NCBI RefSeq assembly: GCF_036429475.1
Contig: NZ_CP144125.1
Location: 3,055,521-3,119,520 of the forward strand
DNA length: 64,000 bases
Direction: 5' to 3'
Source of the DNA: Halalkalicoccus sp. CGA53
GTDB taxonomy: Archaea; Halobacteriota; Halobacteria; Halobacteriales; Halalkalicoccaceae
Numbering within the stretch: the stretch's first letter is position 1; each line of letters opens with the position of its first letter. Below are positions 55,672 through 63,487 of this stretch, one piece after another. A model generated the notes under the pieces. The model saw only the letters and a list, made by a program, of their open reading frames with translations, was not told where the DNA came from and made no database searches. Made by a program: the position numbers and the translations under genes.

Positions 55672-57006
55672 ATGAAACTGGTCATCGTCGGTGCGGGCGA
55701 GGTGGGCTCGAGCATCGCCGCGGACCTCGCCGACTCCCACGAAGTGGTCGTCGTCGACCGCGACGAAGACCTGGTCGAGGAGCTGCAGTACAGTATCGAC
55801 GTGCTCTCGATCACAGGAGACGGAACCTCGCTCGACACGCTCGATCAGGCGGGGGTGAGCGACGCGGACATGTTGATCGCGTGTACCGACGTTGACGAGA
55901 CGAACATCGTCGCCTGTGCGACCGCTAGCGCCGTGGGCGACGCGTTCACCATCGCCCGGGTGAAGCGGCCGACGTTCCTCGGCACGTGGGAGCGGGCGGA
56001 CGGCGCCTTCGGCGTCGACTACATGGTCTGTACGGACCTCCTGACCGCCGACACGATCGTAAACGTCGCGAGCCTCCCCTCGGCACACGACGCGGACTGG
56101 TTCGCAGAGGGCGCGATCCAGATCGCCGAGTTCGCCGTTCCCGAGGGGAGCGAGCTCTGTGGGCAGACCGTCAAGGAGGCGGACCGCTTCGACTCGCTGA
56201 CGTTCGTCGGCGTGCTCAGAGACGGCGAGGTCGAGATCGCGAGCGGCGAAACGCTGCTCGAAGCGGGCGCATACGTTGTCGTGATCGGGACCCCCGCTGA
56301 CGTCCTCGAGTTCGCGGCAGAACTCGTCCCCAAGGAGATCCCCGAGCGCGAGGACGTGGTCGTCGTCGGGGGCAGCGAGATCGGCTTCCAGTGTGCCCGG
56401 CTGTTCGAAGAGCGCGGGTTTTCTCCCCGACTTATCGAACGGGAGCGCCCGCGCGCCCGCTGGCTCGCAGAGGAGCTCCCGAAGACAGTCGTCCTCCAGA
56501 GTGACGCGACCGACGTAGAGTTCCTCGCACGCGAACACATCGACACCGCAGACGTCGTCGTCGCCGCGCTCGGCAGCGACGAGCAGAACCTGCTGATCTG
56601 TCTGCTCGCGAAACGCCTCGGGGCGAGTCGGGCGATCGCCATCGTCGAACACACCGCCTACGTCGACCTCTTCGAGACGGTGGGGATCGACGTCGCGGTG
56701 AGCCCGCGGGAGGTCACCGCCGAGCAGATCACCCGTTTCACCAGCGAGGGACAGATGGAGAAGATCTCGCTGATCCACCACGACCGCGCGGAGGCGATCG
56801 AGGTCCAGGTCGACGCGGAGAACGTCTTCGTCGGCCGGCCGATCAGCGAGGCGATCACCGACTTACCCACGGGCGTCGTCATCGGCGCGATCACGCGAGG
56901 CGAGGAGTACGTCACCCCGCGCGGTGACACTGTGATCGAGGAGGGCGACCACCTCGTGCTCTTCGCGGACCCCGAGCGGATCGGTAAGGTCGCGTCGCTG
57001 CTCTGA
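55672..57006 (+). CDS. trkA: Trk K+ uptake regulator TrkA
   Basis: A 444-residue cytosolic protein with two RCK units. The first starts MKLVIVGAGEVGSSIA (intact GxGxxG) and the second VVVVGGSEIGFQCAR; each is followed by an RCK-C lobe, giving the tandem layout of TrkA. It should form a ring under TrkH and control K+ uptake by NAD(H)/ATP. The TrkH gene is at 61317 on the other strand, not adjacent. Promoter is shared with the divergent Usp gene in 55505-55671. Confidence 0.93.
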   Translation: MKLVIVGAGEVGSSIAADLADSHEVVVVDRDEDLVEELQYSIDVLSITGDGTSLDTLDQAGVSDADMLIACTDVDETNIVACATASAVGDAFTIARVKRPTFLGTWERADGAFGVDYMVCTDLLTADTIVNVASLPSAHDADWFAEGAIQIAEFAVPEGSELCGQTVKEADRFDSLTFVGVLRDGEVEIASGETLLEAGAYVVVIGTPADVLEFAAELVPKEIPEREDVVVVGGSEIGFQCARLFEERGFSPRLIERERPRARWLAEELPKTVVLQSDATDVEFLAREHIDTADVVVAALGSDEQNLLICLLAKRLGASRAIAIVEHTAYVDLFETVGIDVAVSPREVTAEQITRFTSEGQMEKISLIHHDRAEAIEVQVDAENVFVGRPISEAITDLPTGVVIGAITRGEEYVTPRGDTVIEEGDHLVLFADPERIGKVASLL

Positions 57007-57064
57007 GGCGAACTCGGGGGAATGGGCCGTCGGCTTCGCCGCGGTAGGGAGCTGCCGGGGCCGT

Positions 57065-58732
57065 TCAGTCGTCGGTCGAGTGACGGGGAACGACGCCGTG
57101 TGCGTCGAACGTCATCGCGGGTTCCTCTCGGAGCGTCTCGGGGTCGTACTCGCCGTCAATTAGGCCCTCGAATCGTTCCTCGAGGCGGTCGGCCGCGAGC
57201 AGGTCCGAGATACTGACGTAGAAGGCGCCCCGTTCAAGGAACTCCCGCGCGCTCGTCCTGTCCTTTGTCCGGACGATCACGTCGATCCTGTCTGCAAACG
57301 AGACCAGGTGCTCGTTCACCGGACGCGAGTCGGCCGTCGAGATCACCATTCGCGCGTCGGTCAGTCCGGCCTTCTCGATGGTGACCCGTTCGATGAGGTC
57401 GCCGTAGACGTAGGCCTCGCAGTCCCGTTGGAGGTCCTCGATCAGCGCCGGGTTGCTCTCGATCACGACGTACGGCTGGCCGTGCTCTTCACATACCTCG
57501 ACGAGCCGGCGGCCGTGGCGGCCGTAGCCGACGATTACGATGTGGTCGGCGAGGTTTTCGGGGACCGAACTCCACCGCTCGACGGTCTTCCCGTGATCGC
57601 CCAACAGGCCGTACTCCGCGAGCGTACGGTAGACACGCTCGTCGTAGTAGCGGGTGAAACTGGAGGTCACGAGTGTGATCGCGGCCGCGAGGATGATCGC
57701 GTCGAAGACCGGCCCCACCAGGACACCCAGGAAGAGGGCCTGAATGGCGATTATTAGGGCGAACTCCCCGACCTGATCGAGGTTGAACGCCGTCAGCGTC
57801 GCCGTTCGCCGCTCGTACCCCTTGTACATGAGCAGGACGATCGTGATTGCCGGTTTGACGATCCCTGCCAGAACCACGAGTACGAGGGTCTTCAGGACCA
57901 CGTCGACCGTCGGCAGGGCCACCAAGGAGCCGACCGTGATGAAGAAAACCGCGGCGAAGAAGTCGTTCACCGACTCCAGGCCGTTGGTCATACCCGAGTA
58001 CTCGACTGGGTCGTGATGGACGGCGATGCCCGCCGCGAAGGCGCCCACCACGATCGGGATTCCCACGAACTCGGCCGCTCCGAGAAACACGACCAACAAC
58101 GCGACCGTTCCGATGAGCATCGGCTCGTCGGCCCCGCCGGAGAACCGACCGATCGCGCCGAAGAGGTGTCGGTTGATCACGGCCGCGAGCAACAGGAGTA
58201 TGACGCCGTAGCCGATCTGATTCGCGATCGGGTCGAGGACGAACGTGCCCGCGCTCACGACCAGCAGCAAGAGAAGTCCCGCGAAGTCCTGCACGGAGTG
58301 GATCGACTCCGAGAGCTGGTCGTGGACGAGGTCCTGCTCCCCGGCCAGGAAAAGTGTCGATCCGACGATCGACGACGACAGCGCCGCCGTGATTCCCAGG
58401 AAGATCGCTTGGTCGTCTTGGAGACCCAACAGCAAGCCGGCTCCGTACCCCAAAGCCCCGGTGACCGCCAGCTGACCGAGCGCGACGACCTCGGTATCGG
58501 CGACCACGGTCTCTACGTCCGTCGTCTGAATTCTGGCGGCGAACGTGAACACGAGGAGGGCGATACCCAGCTGAGCGATCTCAAGCTTGAGCGTTTGGTC
58601 GATGAACGGACTGGCGGCCAGCCCGGCGACGATCAGCGCCGGGGCGGTCGGAAGCCGGAGGAAGTTACCGATCAAGAGAAACGGCCCGGCGACGATGAAG
58701 ATGATCGCGAGGACGGTCAGGAGCTCGGTCAT
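57065..58732 (-). CDS. CPA2 cation:H+ antiporter with RCK domain, A-type partner (copy 2)
   Basis: A 555-residue homologue of 46495-48180. Core helix block SIHSVQDFAGLLLL keeps Gln-Asp. The RCK domain begins HIVIVGYGRHGRRLV with an intact GxGxxG, followed by VVIESNP and YGDLIE. ATG 58732 (MTELLTVLAI) overlaps the B-type stop (ATGA). An extra frame upstream adding MGATP is unlikely. Second member of the second pair. Confidence 0.9.
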   Translation of the reverse strand: MTELLTVLAIIFIVAGPFLLIGNFLRLPTAPALIVAGLAASPFIDQTLKLEIAQLGIALLVFTFAARIQTTDVETVVADTEVVALGQLAVTGALGYGAGLLLGLQDDQAIFLGITAALSSSIVGSTLFLAGEQDLVHDQLSESIHSVQDFAGLLLLLVVSAGTFVLDPIANQIGYGVILLLLAAVINRHLFGAIGRFSGGADEPMLIGTVALLVVFLGAAEFVGIPIVVGAFAAGIAVHHDPVEYSGMTNGLESVNDFFAAVFFITVGSLVALPTVDVVLKTLVLVVLAGIVKPAITIVLLMYKGYERRTATLTAFNLDQVGEFALIIAIQALFLGVLVGPVFDAIILAAAITLVTSSFTRYYDERVYRTLAEYGLLGDHGKTVERWSSVPENLADHIVIVGYGRHGRRLVEVCEEHGQPYVVIESNPALIEDLQRDCEAYVYGDLIERVTIEKAGLTDARMVISTADSRPVNEHLVSFADRIDVIVRTKDRTSAREFLERGAFYVSISDLLAADRLEERFEGLIDGEYDPETLREEPAMTFDAHGVVPRHSTDD

Positions 58733-60453
58733 CGGAGTCGCCCCCATTCGGGCCGTGTCGTCGGGAACAGCTCGTTCGACCGCAAGATATCTATGTCCGC
58801 CATCCGAGCGTCCTCGAACTCATCCGGATCCGTCAGGTACGATTCGAGGTAGCGGCCCAGCTGGTCAGCCGAGAGCTGTGGCGCCATGACGACGAAGTCG
58901 GCCCCCCGGTCGTAGAGGTCGTCCGCCTCCTGGGGCCACTCGGCCTCGACGAACACCCTGGCGTCCTCTTTGACCTCGTTGAGGAGTACCTGATTGACAT
59001 CGGTCTGGACCGACGAGGAGAACACGAAGTCGGCGTAGGCGACCCCCGCCTCCTTGCGGATCTTCCCGTACTTAACGTCCCCGAAGACCGCGTGGTATCC
59101 GGCCTCCTCGATCGCTTCGATCTCCTCGGCGTTCCGATCGATCACGACGATCTCGTCGTATCGCTCCTCCAGGAGGAGTATCGCCCGCCGTGCGATCTCG
59201 TCGAACCCGACGACGACGACGTGATCGTGGTAGCCGTCCGGCCCGTCGTGTCCCCCCTCGTCGCTCTCCCACCTGCCGAGCATCGGTCTCGCGCGCTCGA
59301 AAAGCGCCGAGTTGTAGTTGATGACGTACACCGAGATGGCCATCGTCAACAGTGCAACGAGGGTGAGAAAGCCGAGGATGCCCTCGCCGATGAACCCGCC
59401 GGCGACCGCTACGGTGCCCACGATCAGGCCGAACTCGCTGACCTGGATCATGTTGACGCTGCCGAGGAACGTCGTCTCCAGTTCGAAGCCCTGCCAGTCG
59501 AGCAGGGCGAAGAAGATCACGAACTTGGCCGGCATGAGGACGAGCGCCGCGATCACCGCCTCCTGCCAGTACGTGAGCAGCGCGGCGGCGTCGAGCTCGA
59601 GGCTCACCGAGACGAAGAAGACGAGGATAAACAGATCCGTGAGTGGGCTGACCCTCGCCTGGAGTTCCTTGCTGTACGGCATCTGTGCGATGGCGATCCC
59701 GGCGAGGAACGCCCCCATCTCGATCGAGAGGTCGAGCTCCTGGGAGACGTAGAGGAAGAGAAACACCCAAGAGATGGCCATCAGGAAGAAGACCTGTGTG
59801 TCCCCCGCGATTCGCTCGAAGATCGGGGGCAGTACGTATCTCGAGGAGAGGATCGCGACGATCCCGATGATCGCGACGAGGACGAGCACCGTCCCGAGGG
59901 TTACCAGGACTTCGACTGCGCTATCGGGTTGGCCGGCGGCCAAGATGGCCAGCAGGATCACGACGACGATGTCCTGCATCAGCAGGATCCCGATGTCGAT
60001 CTTCCCGTGGAGCGAAGTGGCAGTACCCTTGTCGGTCAGCATCTTGATAATCACGGCGGTGGAGCTGTACATCACGGCCAGCCCGATCAGGATCGACTCC
60101 CAGAGCCCGAACCCGAGGAGAAGTGCCGTCCCAGTACCCACAACCGCGACGAGCGCCATCTGGGGGAGCGAGATCTTGACGATCGGCGTGATGACGTGCC
60201 TGATCTCATCGATACGCATCTTGATCCCGAGCAGAAATAAAAGAAAGGCCAGCCCGAGTTCTGCCATCGTCTCGGTCAGCGCTCCCGGCTCGACGATCCC
60301 GAAGACCGCCGGACCGAGGAGCAACCCCGTTACGATGTAGGCGATGATCGTCGGCTGGCCCGTTCGGGTCGCGAGGAATCCCATGACGGCCGCGGCGACG
60401 ATGATGACCGCGAAGTTCGTCGCCAGGGCGATCTCGGCTACTTCGGTCACCAT
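58729..60453 (-). CDS. CPA2 cation:H+ antiporter with degenerate RCK domain, B-type partner (copy 2)
   Basis: A 574-residue homologue of 48173-49918: GQPTIIAYIVTGLLLGP, FLLFLLGIKMRI and ILLMQDIVVVILL are all shared. The RCK region starts HVVVVGFDEIARRAI, again without GxGxxG (GFDEIA), then IVVIDRN and HAVFGDVKYGKIRKEAGV. Conservation of this loss in two copies suggests it is functional. First gene of the pair, promoter at 60482-60489. Confidence 0.89.
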   Translation of the reverse strand: MVTEVAEIALATNFAVIIVAAAVMGFLATRTGQPTIIAYIVTGLLLGPAVFGIVEPGALTETMAELGLAFLLFLLGIKMRIDEIRHVITPIVKISLPQMALVAVVGTGTALLLGFGLWESILIGLAVMYSSTAVIIKMLTDKGTATSLHGKIDIGILLMQDIVVVILLAILAAGQPDSAVEVLVTLGTVLVLVAIIGIVAILSSRYVLPPIFERIAGDTQVFFLMAISWVFLFLYVSQELDLSIEMGAFLAGIAIAQMPYSKELQARVSPLTDLFILVFFVSVSLELDAAALLTYWQEAVIAALVLMPAKFVIFFALLDWQGFELETTFLGSVNMIQVSEFGLIVGTVAVAGGFIGEGILGFLTLVALLTMAISVYVINYNSALFERARPMLGRWESDEGGHDGPDGYHDHVVVVGFDEIARRAILLLEERYDEIVVIDRNAEEIEAIEEAGYHAVFGDVKYGKIRKEAGVAYADFVFSSSVQTDVNQVLLNEVKEDARVFVEAEWPQEADDLYDRGADFVVMAPQLSADQLGRYLESYLTDPDEFEDARMADIDILRSNELFPTTRPEWGRLR

Positions 60454-60481
60454 CTATATGACACCACTTGGACTAGGTCGG

Positions 60482-60489
60482 CAAATAAA
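60482..60489 (-). promoter_or_regulatory. TATA element of the second antiporter pair
   Basis: The complement reads TTTATTTG, about 30-36 bases before the ATG at 60453, at a distance expected for a short leader. The sequence is clearly more AT-rich than around it. Confidence 0.5.
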
Positions 60490-60682
60490 GCATTGCGCTG
60501 CCTACCCCGCCGTTCGTAGCCCCAACGATGGGGCCTGCGTCATCTTTGTCAGTGCTGTACGGTTTCCGGCCTACATCGTTCCGGAACGTATACCCATGCA
60601 TCCGGGACGATCGCGGGTGAACTACCCACCTGGAGCCGGTAGTGGGCAAAGGGATATGACGGTGTAGCGTACATCCGCGCCT

Positions 60683-61171
60683 ATCCCGTTCGACATCAAG
60701 GAGGCCCACTTCCCCGGCGTCGGGAAACGGTACGAGGTGTACCTCGACGAACAGCGGAGTAACGCGGTGCTCATCGAGCCGACGGGTATACGTAAGGTCT
60801 ACTGTCGCGAGGGCTCGGCCGAAGACTACGAAGAACAGTTCACGTTGACGGACTCGCAGGTGCTTACGCTCGGACTTCTGCTGGTCGGCGCGTACTACCA
60901 GCCGATCGCCGGGCAGATCAGCGAGGAGACGGCAGGCGGGGAACACATCAGGTGGTACTCCGTCACCGAGGACTCAGGACTCGCCGGAAGCCCGAAGGAC
61001 GAGGTAGTGATCGAGGAGGAGACGGAAACGGTACTGTTCGGACTCGAACGTGACGGGGAGGTCAGGTGGGTCGTCGAGGACGACGTCGTCTTCGATATCG
61101 GCGATTGTCTCATCGTCATCGGCTCGGACGATGCACACCAGCAACTGGAGTTGCTCTTAGAGAGCCTCTAG
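60683..61171 (+). CDS. KhtT-like RCK-C regulator with a lost ATG start
   Basis: A KhtT-like protein, 162 residues if it begins at codon ATC 60683. The codons PFDIKEAHFPGVGKRYEV directly after it align with the N-terminus of the protein at 51435, whose corresponding codon is ATG. No ATG, GTG or TTG precedes it before an in-frame TAG at 60665-60667; the first usable start is GTG 60737, which would give 144 residues and remove the first beta-strands. The RCK-C lobe is complete (TVLFGLERDGEVRW, GDCLIVIGS). It lies next to the second antiporter pair, divergent from it. Could be functional by unusual or internal start, or decaying. Confidence 0.75.
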   Translation: MPFDIKEAHFPGVGKRYEVYLDEQRSNAVLIEPTGIRKVYCREGSAEDYEEQFTLTDSQVLTLGLLLVGAYYQPIAGQISEETAGGEHIRWYSVTEDSGLAGSPKDEVVIEEETETVLFGLERDGEVRWVVEDDVVFDIGDCLIVIGSDDAHQQLELLLESL

Positions 61172-61316
61172 GTGTCAATTGCTCGGTCGCGAATCCGGTC
61201 CGGCACCGGGGTCGACGCGGCTCCATTGTCGTATCCACCTGTTTCATTCTCGTGCCCTTCCCGCCGACAGTGAGCGAATCCGAGCTGGAACGTCCGCATT
61301 CAGACGATCGATCGTA

Positions 61317-62816
61317 TCACGATCTCCAGAACGCCCGCGTGAACAGCACGAGCACCGGGATCACTTCGATCCGGCCGATCCACATCAGAAAAATCATCAC
61401 GACTTTCGTCCCCGTCGGAAACACCTCGTAGGTGCCGAACGGGCCGGCGACGCCGAAGGCGGGCCCGATGTTGAGGAAGGTCGCCGCCGCCGCGCCCATC
61501 GCCTCGAACTCCGAGAGCGCGAGTCCGACCCGCGCCGCATCGGAGACGACGAAAATCGTCGCAAGGAAGAAGATGACGATGTTAATCAGCGCGAAGGCGT
61601 AGATGTCCCGGATCGTCTCCTCGTCGACGACGTTCCCACCGAGTCTGATCGGGCGGATCGCCTCGGGGTGGATTGCGGTGAAGAGGTCGCGTCTGAACGA
61701 CTTTAGGACGACGAGCCACCGGAGTGCCTTGATCGAGCAGGTGGTGCTGCCGGCCATACCACCTAGGAACATACAGAGGAAGAGCATGTGTTTCGCCCCC
61801 GCGGTCCAGACGTCGAAGTCGGCGTTTGCGTAGCCCGTGGTCGTGACGATCGAGACGACGTTGAAGACTGCGTGGCGGACCGTCGGTTCGAGGCCTTCCT
61901 GGTACTCCGCGTCGGCGACGAGCAACAGCGCCGTCGCGACACCAAAGAACGCGAGCGTGCCGAGGTAAAAGCGGAACTCCTCGCTCGCGAGCAGCCGTTC
62001 CCAGTTTCCCTTGAGCGCGAAGTAGATCAGGACGAAGTTCGTCGCGCCGACGATCATGAACAGAACCGTCACCCACTGAACCGCTGGCGAGAACGCCGCG
62101 AGGCTCAGGGGTTCGGGTGAGAAGCCCGCAGTCGCGATCGTCGTAAAGGGGTGGGCCACGGCGTTGTAGAGGCCCATGTTCGGTGCCATCCCCACGAGGT
62201 GCAGCGCGTATAGTGCGGCGACGTTTGCGAGCGTGAGTCCGAGGTAGAGCCCTCCGAGGATGCGTGCGGTCTGGGAGATCCGCGGTTTCAGCCGGTTGAC
62301 GTCCCGCGTCTGTGTCTCCGACTCCATCAGCTGTGCCCCACCGACGCCCAGCTCCGAGAGGATCATCGTCGCGAGCACGAGGATCCCTAACCCGCCGAGC
62401 CACTGGAGCACCTGCCGCCACATGAGGATCGACCGGGAGTGGTCGTCGAAATCCAGCAGGACGGTCGCACCGGTCGTCGTCACGCCGCTCATCGACTCGA
62501 ACAACGCGTTCACCGGTCCCGCGATCGATCCCTCGCCGGCGACGAGAAACGGGAGCGAGCCGACCAGAGGTACCGAGAACCAGGTGATTGCAACCATGAG
62601 AAACGCCTCCCTCGGACCGAATCCGTCGCGTCTGTCGGTGAGCGACCCGAGGGCGAAGCCGAGCGCGAGACAGACGACGATCGTCACGAGGAACGGAGTT
62701 GGGTTCTCGCCGTAGACGAGTGCTACGACGAGTGGGATCAGAAGCGGCACGCTGAGCCACGTGAGTACCGTCCCCAGGAGGGCGACGCTGATTTTCCACT
62801 CGACGTTGGTCTTCAT
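61317..62816 (-). CDS. trkH: Trk K+ uptake channel subunit TrkH
   Basis: A 499-residue membrane protein with four pore-loop repeats. Filter regions are GVTTTGATVL, FTTIATAGFS, VTTTGYAN and LNIGPAFG, each with the central Gly that lines the K+ path. About ten to twelve helices. It should form a K+ channel complex with TrkA (55672). ATG 62816 at MKTNVEWKISV. Transcribed alone. Confidence 0.94.
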   Translation of the reverse strand: MKTNVEWKISVALLGTVLTWLSVPLLIPLVVALVYGENPTPFLVTIVVCLALGFALGSLTDRRDGFGPREAFLMVAITWFSVPLVGSLPFLVAGEGSIAGPVNALFESMSGVTTTGATVLLDFDDHSRSILMWRQVLQWLGGLGILVLATMILSELGVGGAQLMESETQTRDVNRLKPRISQTARILGGLYLGLTLANVAALYALHLVGMAPNMGLYNAVAHPFTTIATAGFSPEPLSLAAFSPAVQWVTVLFMIVGATNFVLIYFALKGNWERLLASEEFRFYLGTLAFFGVATALLLVADAEYQEGLEPTVRHAVFNVVSIVTTTGYANADFDVWTAGAKHMLFLCMFLGGMAGSTTCSIKALRWLVVLKSFRRDLFTAIHPEAIRPIRLGGNVVDEETIRDIYAFALINIVIFFLATIFVVSDAARVGLALSEFEAMGAAAATFLNIGPAFGVAGPFGTYEVFPTGTKVVMIFLMWIGRIEVIPVLVLFTRAFWRS

Positions 62817-62937
62817 GTGTTCGGTTCGTTCGTCTCACCGTCGCCGCGAGCGTGTAGGTAGTTTCCGCCTCGGCGGCTGTCGTTTGGGGCCTCGGGAGGG
62901 TGAACACGGACTGTACCGACGGCGATCGGAGACATCG

Positions 62938-63087
62938 CTACTGCTCGAGGTCGTCCGTTCTCATAGTCGTCATGTGGCCCCGTTCGCAGATCAGAACGAT
63001 CTCTTCGGTTTCAGCGCTTCCAATTCGGGCACTGATCAGGGCCGTACAGTCTGGCTCCGGACAGCACGATGAGTCGTCCACAGGCAT
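62938..63087 (-). CDS. Small cysteine/histidine protein, probable zinc binder
   Basis: A 49-residue protein, ATG 63087, stop at 62938-62940. It has Cys at positions 8, 9 and 14 (CCPEPDC) and a C...H pair in ICERGH, a possible CxxxxC...CxxxH zinc site. The complement of 63120-63126 (TCATAAA) provides a TATA-like element about 35 bases upstream. The codon pattern is clean and the ending MTTMRTDDLEQ is plausible. Short, so moderate confidence. Function unknown. Confidence 0.5.
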   Translation of the reverse strand: MPVDDSSCCPEPDCTALISARIGSAETEEIVLICERGHMTTMRTDDLEQ

Positions 63088-63487
63088 GTTAAGTACTCGA
63101 GTATCGGTTCTCGATCGTCTTTATGAGTCGATCTTCTCTATCGTCTTCACTCTTGTGTTCTCGCCCCCGTTACGGACGCATGCGAGTGCCCGTTCCTCCC
63201 GATCCGGAACCGGGCAACGAGGTGCTCGTTGGCGCCCTCTTCGGGGGCTGCCTGTTCGGCATCGACCCGTTCGTCGTGGGAGTCGTTCGTCGTGTATTCC
63301 GGCTCAAACGAAATACCCCGTCTAGGTTGCTGCTCCGATATCGCGAGGAGGAGAGTGCTGATAGGGATCATCGTAGCCAACCGGATCTCTCGGGCGCACA
63401 CGTCACCGGTGTCGTTCGATTCGCGATCGAGGAAGGATGAACTCCTCCGATGATCCCTATGAGACGTACGCAACAGGGATGGGGCTC
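63088..63487. other. 400-base region without a supported gene
   Basis: Between the small Cys/His protein and the Lrp-like gene. A plus-strand frame 63180-63440 (MRVPVPPDPEPGNEV; one hydrophobic segment VGALFGGCLFGIDPFVVGVV) and a minus-strand frame covering 63147-63371 overlap each other; both look partly credible because of the codon bias. Neither has a promoter I trust. GC is lower than in the flanking genes. A decayed membrane protein gene is possible. Confidence 0.4.

Noticed and set aside
48173-58732. Split antiporter pairs as a single gene broken by frameshift
   Set aside because: Each protein of the pairs has its own full membrane domain and RCK tail, so they are two genes, not halves.
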